Source: Candidatus Kerfeldbacteria bacterium
GTDB lineage: Bacteria > Patescibacteriota > Patescibacteriia > UBA9570
DNA: 39,139 bases
Assembly (NCBI GenBank): GCA_016207285.1
Contig: JACQPW010000003.1
Span: 1-39,139, forward strand
Reading direction: 5' to 3'
A program made the position numbers and the translations under genes. Shown piece after piece: positions 33,737-39,139 of the stretch. Under the pieces are notes generated by a model, which was given only the letters and a program-made list of their open reading frames with translations, had not been told where the DNA came from and ran no database searches. Each line of letters begins with the position of its first letter. Positions within the stretch are counted from its first letter, which is position 1.

Positions 33737-34159
33737 CTATTTCCGCCACTTTTTGGCGACGTGTAACCGCGCTCGCTCTTCCGCTAACTGGCGTTGCAGT
33801 AACGAATAGGTGTTCAAGTCTAAGGTGGTTTGGTCTTTGAGGTCTTGTTCTAGTTGTTGGGTGCGCGCCTCAGCAGCGGCCAAGTCAATATCGGTGGCGT
33901 GCTGGGCAGAGTCAGCCAAGACATACAGCGTATTATTGGCTACTTCAATCAAGCCTCCGGACACAGCTAAGGGGAAGGTCTTGTCCCCATCACGCACGAT
34001 CAGTTCGCCTGGCTCTAGAATACTGACTAATTCCGTATGTTGCGGCAACACCGTAATTTGACCCAGACGGGTTGGCAAACTAACGCCATCTACCGCTTGT
34101 TCAAACACGGTCTGAACAGGGGTCACCATTTTTAATTGTAGGCGAGTAGTAGCAGCCAT
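33737..34159 (-). CDS. atpC: ATP synthase F1 subunit epsilon
   Basis: This 140-residue protein has an N-terminal beta-sandwich (QLKMVTPVQTVFEQAVDGVSLPT, GQITVLPQHTELVS, LAVSGGLIEVANN) and a C-terminal pair of helices (about 92-138) that in this family can inhibit ATP hydrolysis. It is the last gene of the ATP synthase operon, two bases after atpD. A short GCCA/TGGC hairpin lies within its last codons near 33745-33760 and could act as a weak transcription stop. Confidence 0.93.
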   Translation of the reverse strand: MAATTRLQLKMVTPVQTVFEQAVDGVSLPTRLGQITVLPQHTELVSILEPGELIVRDGDKTFPLAVSGGLIEVANNTLYVLADSAQHATDIDLAAAEARTQQLEQDLKDQTTLDLNTYSLLQRQLAEERARLHVAKKWRK

Positions 34160-34161
34160 GC

Positions 34162-35535
34162 TTATTCGGCCGTTACCTCTTCAATACCACCTTTCATGTA
34201 GAAGGCTTGTTCTGGTTTATCATCATGTTTACCGGCAATAATTTCACCAAAGGCGCGGATAGTATCTGACAGTTTTACATATTTACCGGGAGCACCAGTA
34301 AAGGTTTCAGCCACAAAGAAGGGCTGGGACAAGAATTTCTGAATTTTGCGAGCACGAGATACAGTTAATTTGTCTTCTTCAGTTAATTCTTCCATCCCCA
34401 AGATAGCGATAATATCCTGCAAATCTTTATAACGTTGGAGAATTTTTTGCACATCACGAGCCACTTTATAGTGCTCCTCACCGACTACTTGCGGAGACAG
34501 AATGATCGAAGTGGAATCGAGCGGATCCACAGCTGGGTAAATACCGAGTTCAGTGAGGGAGCGGTTTAACACTACGGTGGAATCTAAGTGGGAAAAGGTG
34601 GTCGCTGGAGCCGGATCAGTTAAGTCATCGGCTGGCACGTACACGGCTTGCACCGAAGTGATAGAACCATCTTTAGTAGAGGTAATACGTTCTTGCAATT
34701 CACCCATTTCTTGAGCCAAGGTTGGCTGATACCCTACGGCGGATGGGATGCGACCAAGTAAAGCCGACATTTCTGAACCAGCTTGAGTAAACCGGAAAAT
34801 GTTATCTACAAACAAGAGCACATCTTGATGATCCACATCGCGGAAATGTTCAGCGATGGTTAATCCGGTTAACGCCACGCGGGCACGAGCCCCAGGTGGT
34901 TCATTCATTTGGCCAAACACCATGGCGAGTTTTTCGAGCACGCCGGCATCCTTCATTTCGTGGTAGAGGTCATTGCCTTCCCGAGTGCGTTCACCAACAC
35001 CAGCAAACACCGAGTAACCACCGTGCGCCGTAGCGATATTGTTGATCAACTCTTGCACAATGACGGTTTTACCAACGCCAGCGCCACCAAACAAACCGAC
35101 CTTACCACCTTTGGTGAAGGGGCAGATCAAATCGATTACTTTAATACCCGTCTCCAGAATTTCTACTTTGGTGGATTGATCTTCAAAGCGTGGGGCGGAT
35201 TGATGAATACTTTTGCGTAAGGTATTGGCTGGAATAGCGGCCCCACCATCAATCGTATCGCCGACTACAGAAAAAATACGTCCTAGGGCTGCTTTACCAA
35301 CCGGCACAGAGATTGGTTTGCCCGTAGCGACCACCTCAGCACCACGCTGGAGACCATCCGTAGAGGCCATTGAGATTGTACGGACATTATTCGATCCGAT
35401 GTGGGATTGCACTTCCAGGGTTATTTTCTGTTTATTCAATACAACTTCTAGGGCATCATACAACGCTGGTAGTTCACCCTCGAAGGCGACGTCGACGACT
35501 GGTCCGATCACTTGAGAAATTTTTCCTTGAGACAT
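34162..35535 (-). CDS. atpD: ATP synthase F1 subunit beta
   Basis: This 457-residue catalytic subunit has the P-loop GGAGVGKT (150-157), the Walker B region around DVLLFVDNIFRFTQAG, GRIPSAVGYQPTLA and the lever motif MEELTEEDK, equivalent to DELSEED. All nucleotide-site residues look normal. It is separated from atpG by 33 bases, the largest gap in the operon. No Shine-Dalgarno motif is seen in that gap. Confidence 0.98.
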   Translation of the reverse strand: MSQGKISQVIGPVVDVAFEGELPALYDALEVVLNKQKITLEVQSHIGSNNVRTISMASTDGLQRGAEVVATGKPISVPVGKAALGRIFSVVGDTIDGGAAIPANTLRKSIHQSAPRFEDQSTKVEILETGIKVIDLICPFTKGGKVGLFGGAGVGKTVIVQELINNIATAHGGYSVFAGVGERTREGNDLYHEMKDAGVLEKLAMVFGQMNEPPGARARVALTGLTIAEHFRDVDHQDVLLFVDNIFRFTQAGSEMSALLGRIPSAVGYQPTLAQEMGELQERITSTKDGSITSVQAVYVPADDLTDPAPATTFSHLDSTVVLNRSLTELGIYPAVDPLDSTSIILSPQVVGEEHYKVARDVQKILQRYKDLQDIIAILGMEELTEEDKLTVSRARKIQKFLSQPFFVAETFTGAPGKYVKLSDTIRAFGEIIAGKHDDKPEQAFYMKGGIEEVTAE

Positions 35536-35568
35536 AACGTGTGAATTAATGACTAGTATGTTAACAAA

Positions 35569-36501
35569 TTAAGATACCGCTGCTGTGCCAGCCGAAATTT
35601 CAGCAATTTCTTTCGTAATGACAGCCTGACGGGCACGGTTAAAGGCTAGCACCAGTTCGTCAATCATATCACCGGCCGCATCGGTAGCATTTTTCATAGC
35701 CAGCATCCGCGCACTATGTTCAGAGGCGTTACTTTCTAGTAAGGCCTGGTAAATTTGTACTTCCGCTAGCCGTGGTACCACATAATCCAAGACATCAATC
35801 TTACCTGGTTCATAGAGGTATTCCGTACCGGTCGGCTCAACGGTGGCGCTGTGTGCAACATCGGTTACATTCTCGACGGCTTCGGCAATGCTCCCAGCCT
35901 GTAACAACGGGAATAGTTGTTTAGTGACGGGTACTTGTAAGACAGCGGAGTGGTAATCGGTATACAGTACTAAGACGCGGTCAGTTTTACCGGCTTTAAA
36001 TTGCTGATACACATGGGCGGCAATTTCACTAATGGATCCAGTATCTTTGGCAGTGTCATCTTTAGCATAAGCCAATTCCGCTTTAATGCCGATGGTGTTA
36101 AAGGTGTTCACGCCTTTTTTACCAATGGCAATTAATTCTACCTGGCTGCGGCCATGACGTTTAACTAGTTTAATGGCGCGCTTAATGACATTACTGTTAA
36201 AAGCTCCACATAAGCCGCGATTCGATGTGAGCACAATGGCGGTAATGTGTTCTGGTTGCCCAGCCGGTAGTTGTGGCGCTACAAAAAATCTGCGCACGGG
36301 ATCACTCGGGTTCAGTTCTACTTGGGACATCACTCGGTTAATCAATCCCCACAGCAGGTTAGCGTAGGCGCGGGTATTTAAAGCCGCTTGGACAGCCCGG
36401 CGCATTTTGGCAGCCGAAACCATCTCCATGGCTTTGGTAATTTTTTTGGAGTTCTTGATAGAACGGAGACGATTCTTGATTTCGCGACCTTGAACGGCCA
36501 T
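35569..36501 (-). CDS. atpG: ATP synthase F1 subunit gamma
   Basis: This 310-residue central-stalk subunit has the N-terminal helix REIKNRLRSIKNSKKITKAM and the C-terminal helix ending RARQAVITKEIAEISAG, which together form the rotating coiled coil. The Rossmann-like middle includes LTSNRGLCGAFN. It is about 20 residues longer than the usual 285-290, mainly through a stretch near 220-245 (VAHSATVEPTGTEYLYEPG). It follows atpA by seven bases. Confidence 0.96.
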   Translation of the reverse strand: MAVQGREIKNRLRSIKNSKKITKAMEMVSAAKMRRAVQAALNTRAYANLLWGLINRVMSQVELNPSDPVRRFFVAPQLPAGQPEHITAIVLTSNRGLCGAFNSNVIKRAIKLVKRHGRSQVELIAIGKKGVNTFNTIGIKAELAYAKDDTAKDTGSISEIAAHVYQQFKAGKTDRVLVLYTDYHSAVLQVPVTKQLFPLLQAGSIAEAVENVTDVAHSATVEPTGTEYLYEPGKIDVLDYVVPRLAEVQIYQALLESNASEHSARMLAMKNATDAAGDMIDELVLAFNRARQAVITKEIAEISAGTAAVS

Positions 36502-36508
36502 AGTGGTA

Positions 36509-38032
36509 TTAGGCTAAGAAGCAAGCTGGCTTCAGGGTAGCCTTAAAGTCTTTAATGGTTTGTTGTAATTTAGCTTCCCAGGCATCATCAAAGGCTTTCT
36601 CTTTCTGGATAGTGGTAAATAAATCTGGGGCATGCTGTTCCACATAGTCCACCAAACCGACACTAAATTCTTGGACATAATCGGCCACCACATCATCCGT
36701 TAATCCTTTGGTAACGGCATAAATTTGGATAACTTGTTGTTCGACGGCCAATGGTTCAAATTGTTTTTGCTTCAGTAACTCTTCTAACCGTTTACCACGC
36801 GCTAACTGTTTTTTAGTAGCTTCATCTAAATCTGAACCAAACTGACTAAAGGCTTCCAATTCACGAAATTGTGCCAAGCCCAAGCGCAAGGTTCCGGCCA
36901 CTTTCTTCATCGCTTTAATTTGGGCAGCGCCACCGACGCGCGATACAGATAGACCAACGTTAATAGCTGGGCGGAACCCTTTATTAAATAAGTTGGTTTC
37001 TAAATAAATTTGTCCATCGGTGATGGAAATCACATTGGTAGGAATATAGGCGGACACATCATTACCCTGGGTTTCAATAATCGGTAGGGCAGTGAGCGAG
37101 CCATTGCCGTTATCCTCATTCAGTTTAGCGGCTCGTTCGAGTAAACGAGAGTGTAGATAAAAGACATCACCAGGATAAGCTTCGCGACCGGGTGGGCGAC
37201 GTAATAATAATGAAATTTGGCGATACGCCACGGCATGTTTGGATAGGTCATCATAGACAATCAAGGCGTCTTTGCCTTTGTCCATAAAATATTCACCCAT
37301 CGCACAACCCGCATACGGTGCTAAGAAATTTAAGGCGGCTGGTTCAGAAGCACTAGCGGTCACCACGATGGTGTACTCCATGGCGCCTTTTTCTTGTAGT
37401 TTGGCGACCAGCTGAGCAATTTTACTTTCTTTTTGTCCAATGGCCACATAGATACAAATCATCTCTTGACCCTTTTGGTTCAAAATAGTATCAATCGCCA
37501 CTGCAGTTTTACCGGTTTGGCGGTCACCGATAATCAATTCGCGTTGACCGCGCCCAACTGGAGTCATGGCATCAATCGATTTTAAACCGGTTTGCACAGG
37601 TTGGTGCACTGATTTGCGGGTAATGACACCAGGCGCCACGCGTTCCATCGGATAGGTAGCTTGGTTCTGAATGGGGCCCTTACCATCTTTCGGTTGACCT
37701 AACGCATCCACCACACGACCAATCATGGCTTCACCCACTGGCACTTCTAAAATTTTGCCCAAACTTTTGACTTTCATGCCCTCGGTGATACCCATATAGT
37801 CGCCCATGACCATAATACCCACTAGCCCTTCTTCCAAGTTCAAGGCTACGCCCTGGATGCCATTATCAAATTCAACCATTTCGGAAGAGCGCACGTCGGC
37901 CAAGCCAACGGCTTTAACAATACCGTCACCAATTTCGATGACCGTACCAATCAGTTCGGTTTTAAGGGTGGTTTGGAAGTTGGCAATTTCCTGTTTCAGG
38001 TGCTCAACCATGGAGACGTTCATTTGGGACAT
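36509..38032 (-). CDS. atpA: ATP synthase F1 subunit alpha
   Basis: This 507-residue non-catalytic nucleotide-binding subunit has the P-loop GDRQTGKT (169-176), ALIVYDDLSKHAVAYR, LLRRPPGREAYPGDVF and the conserved SRVGGAAQIKAMK segment with the arginine finger. The length is normal. A short N-terminal helical stretch (about 1-25) would bind delta, which is itself truncated here. It lies 17 bases after atpH, with a pyrimidine-rich rather than Shine-Dalgarno sequence before the ATG. Confidence 0.98.
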   Translation of the reverse strand: MSQMNVSMVEHLKQEIANFQTTLKTELIGTVIEIGDGIVKAVGLADVRSSEMVEFDNGIQGVALNLEEGLVGIMVMGDYMGITEGMKVKSLGKILEVPVGEAMIGRVVDALGQPKDGKGPIQNQATYPMERVAPGVITRKSVHQPVQTGLKSIDAMTPVGRGQRELIIGDRQTGKTAVAIDTILNQKGQEMICIYVAIGQKESKIAQLVAKLQEKGAMEYTIVVTASASEPAALNFLAPYAGCAMGEYFMDKGKDALIVYDDLSKHAVAYRQISLLLRRPPGREAYPGDVFYLHSRLLERAAKLNEDNGNGSLTALPIIETQGNDVSAYIPTNVISITDGQIYLETNLFNKGFRPAINVGLSVSRVGGAAQIKAMKKVAGTLRLGLAQFRELEAFSQFGSDLDEATKKQLARGKRLEELLKQKQFEPLAVEQQVIQIYAVTKGLTDDVVADYVQEFSVGLVDYVEQHAPDLFTTIQKEKAFDDAWEAKLQQTIKDFKATLKPACFLA

Positions 38033-38049
38033 AGAGAGGGGAGGGAAGG

Positions 38050-38442
38050 TTAATGAGTAAGGGTGTGGGCTAAACGCTGGAGTTGTCCGCTGATGGAAGC
38101 ATCCCAGCGCTGATGTTCCGTTTCAATTTGGACACCACCGATCAGCTCGGCGGCTACCTGTTGGGTAATCATTGGTTTGGCAGCGGGCAAAACTGCGTTA
38201 ACCAGTTGGTGGGCTAACTCACTTTTAATTGGGTGAGCCGTGCGGATAGTGACGGACATCGTACCAGCTACCGAATGCTCCAGTTGAGCCATCAGTCGGA
38301 CAATTTCTGGCAGCCATTTGACATGACCATGCCCATAGATGTGCTGCAAGGCTCGGCCTGATATGGCTGACCACTGGGCAGCCGGCTGCTCTTGTAGAGC
38401 GGCAAACCAAGCTTGAGCATAATATTTCGGAGTCAGGCGCAT
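38050..38442 (-). CDS. atpH: ATP synthase F1 subunit delta (short form)
   Basis: This 130-residue protein is identified mainly by position between atpF and atpA, and by the C-terminal half, where VTIRTAHPI and GGVQIETEHQRWDASISGQLQRL match the usual delta pattern (GG-x-I-x3-D-x3-DxSv-x2-qL). The family normally has about 175-180 residues. Here the N-terminal helical domain that binds the alpha subunit is shortened by about 40 residues. The start YAQAWFAALQ resembles the usual first helix, so the loss is internal and not due to a wrong start. Confidence 0.85.
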   Translation of the reverse strand: MRLTPKYYAQAWFAALQEQPAAQWSAISGRALQHIYGHGHVKWLPEIVRLMAQLEHSVAGTMSVTIRTAHPIKSELAHQLVNAVLPAAKPMITQQVAAELIGGVQIETEHQRWDASISGQLQRLAHTLTH

Positions 38443-38445
38443 GGG

Positions 38446-38943
38446 TTATTGTTTCAGATCAGCTAGGGCACGTTCAATTAAAGCTTGATCGGCGGGAGCA
38501 GTCATTTTTTCCTTCAAAATACGTTCACAAGCTACAATCACCACTTCGCCTAATTCGGCTTTGGCAGCTTGAAGCATTTTTTCTTGTTCGAGACGAATGT
38601 CTTGCTTGGCTTTCTCAATTACTTTGCTCGCTTCGGCTTTGCTGCGTTCAACCAGCACTTGGCCTTGAGCCGTGGCTTGGGTTTTAGCCTCGTCTAACAC
38701 TGCTTGGGCGTCGACTTTGGCTTGGGCGATGAGCCGCTGCTGTTCTGCCATGGCATTATCCAAGGCCGCTTTGGCCTCGCTGGCTTGTTTTACGCCTTGT
38801 TCAATGGTAGCCGTGCGCTCTTGGACAAATTTTAAAATCGGTTTGTATCCGATTTTGTATAAAATAAAGCCAAGTAACACAAAATTGAGTACCTGCGCAA
38901 TCAGGATTTTATAGTCGATACCAAGCGCAGATAGTAATTCCAT
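38446..38943 (-). CDS. atpF: ATP synthase Fo subunit b
   Basis: This 165-residue protein has one N-terminal membrane helix (about 8-28, ILIAQVLNFVLLGFILYKI) and a long charged helix rich in Ala, Gln, Glu and Lys that forms the peripheral-stalk coiled coil. The order c-b-delta-alpha-gamma-beta-epsilon is the standard operon order. It begins seven bases after atpE and ends three bases before atpH. Confidence 0.94.
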   Translation of the reverse strand: MELLSALGIDYKILIAQVLNFVLLGFILYKIGYKPILKFVQERTATIEQGVKQASEAKAALDNAMAEQQRLIAQAKVDAQAVLDEAKTQATAQGQVLVERSKAEASKVIEKAKQDIRLEQEKMLQAAKAELGEVVIVACERILKEKMTAPADQALIERALADLKQ

Positions 38944-38950
38944 ATCAGAG

Positions 38951-39139
38951 CTAGACGAACAAGATCAACAAAGCGATGACCAAAGCATAAATACCAAGCG
39001 ATTCTGTAATGGCCATGGCAATCACTAATTTGCTGAAAATACCAGCTTCGATGCTGGGATTACGGCCAATGGATTCCATAGTTTTACTAACCATCATGCC
39101 TTGAGCAACGGCTGGTGCAATAACACCAATGCTGACGGC
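38951..39139 (-). CDS. atpE: ATP synthase Fo subunit c, C-terminal 62 residues (cut by window edge)
   Basis: The reading frame is open to the window edge; the N-terminus lies outside. The visible part has the end of helix 1 (VAQGMMVSKTMESIG), the polar loop RNPS, and helix 2 with the ion-carrying Glu in AMAITESLGIYALVIALL. A Gln in VAQG, the Glu-Ser pair and the Tyr five residues after the Glu all line up with the known sodium-binding residues of the Ilyobacter c-ring (Q32, E65, S66, Y70); T67 is replaced by Leu. The family is certain; ion choice is inference. Confidence 0.95.
   Translation of the reverse strand, partial: AVSIGVIAPAVAQGMMVSKTMESIGRNPSIEAGIFSKLVIAMAITESLGIYALVIALLILFV

Noticed and set aside
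33740..33765. Hairpin GCCA/TGGC in the end of atpC as a true terminator.
   Set aside because: The stem is only 4-5 base pairs and a proper T-tract after it is missing; mentioned only as a weak possibility.
34909..35220. 103-codon plus-strand open frame within atpD.
   Set aside because: It lies wholly antisense to the highly conserved P-loop region of the beta subunit; no start signal or family resemblance.
35536..35568. Internal promoter in the 33-base gap before atpD (CATACT, TTAATT).
   Set aside because: No -35 with 16-18 base spacing and only weak -10 matches; the gap is more simply an operon spacer.

Overview
This 39 kb window looks like part of the chromosome of a compact, ultra-streamlined bacterium, most likely a member of the Candidate Phyla Radiation (Patescibacteria). 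That placement is inferred from overall style, not from a phylogeny. Genes are packed almost end to end, with many overlapping starts and stops and no gene-free stretch longer than about 60 bases. Cell-wall, surface-glycan, translation and ATP synthase genes are mixed together. Several housekeeping proteins are short versions of their families (L9, ATP synthase delta, RmuC, MetRS). TGA serves as an ordinary stop (for example in murA and rpmA), so lineages that recode UGA as glycine are unlikely. No tRNA, rRNA, CRISPR array, transposon or prophage gene was seen.

Layout. (1) 29-6247, minus strand: three tandem alkaline-phosphatase-superfamily phosphohydrolases followed by a Wzx-type flippase. 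A GT-C membrane glycosyltransferase (6279-7769) diverges from them. (2) 7754-13275, minus strand: a glycan-assembly operon with a polyprenyl-phosphate glycosyltransferase, a GT4 enzyme, a second flippase and three GT2 enzymes. (3) 13337-15012, plus strand: an unrecognised membrane-anchored beta-rich protein and a small two-helix membrane protein. (4) 15034-19258, plus strand: the dTDP-L-rhamnose pathway (rfbA, rfbC, rfbB, rfbD) with a GGDEF-domain gene inserted between rfbA and rfbC. (5) 19234-24743: a PEGA-like anchored protein (minus strand), murA, an S41 protease, rplI and pyrG, ending in a strong bidirectional terminator shared with rpmA (minus strand). (6) 25126-33736, plus strand: a DUF4013-type membrane protein, glyS, an M16 peptidase, an AI-2E family protein, metG, a CvpA-like protein, tatD, rmuC and a left-handed beta-helix protein. 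(7) 33737-39139, minus strand: ATP synthase genes in the order c-b-delta-alpha-gamma-beta-epsilon, with atpE cut by the window edge.

How the genes work together. dTDP-rhamnose from region 4 probably feeds the rhamnosyltransferase-like GT2 enzymes of region 2. The glycans would be built on a lipid carrier and moved across the membrane by the two flippases. The GT-C enzyme may use a polyprenyl-phosphate sugar made by the 12349-13275 enzyme. The three phosphohydrolases are probably cytoplasmic and of unknown role in this pathway.

The most striking pattern is regulatory. Eleven genes on both strands have a sigma70-like promoter whose -10 hexamer ends only 7-9 bases before the ATG, with a 16-17 base spacer to the -35. 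The predicted transcription start is at or next to the first base of the start codon. Shine-Dalgarno motifs are essentially absent. Leaderless transcription is therefore predicted to be the normal mode for first genes here, and several divergent pairs have interlocking promoters.
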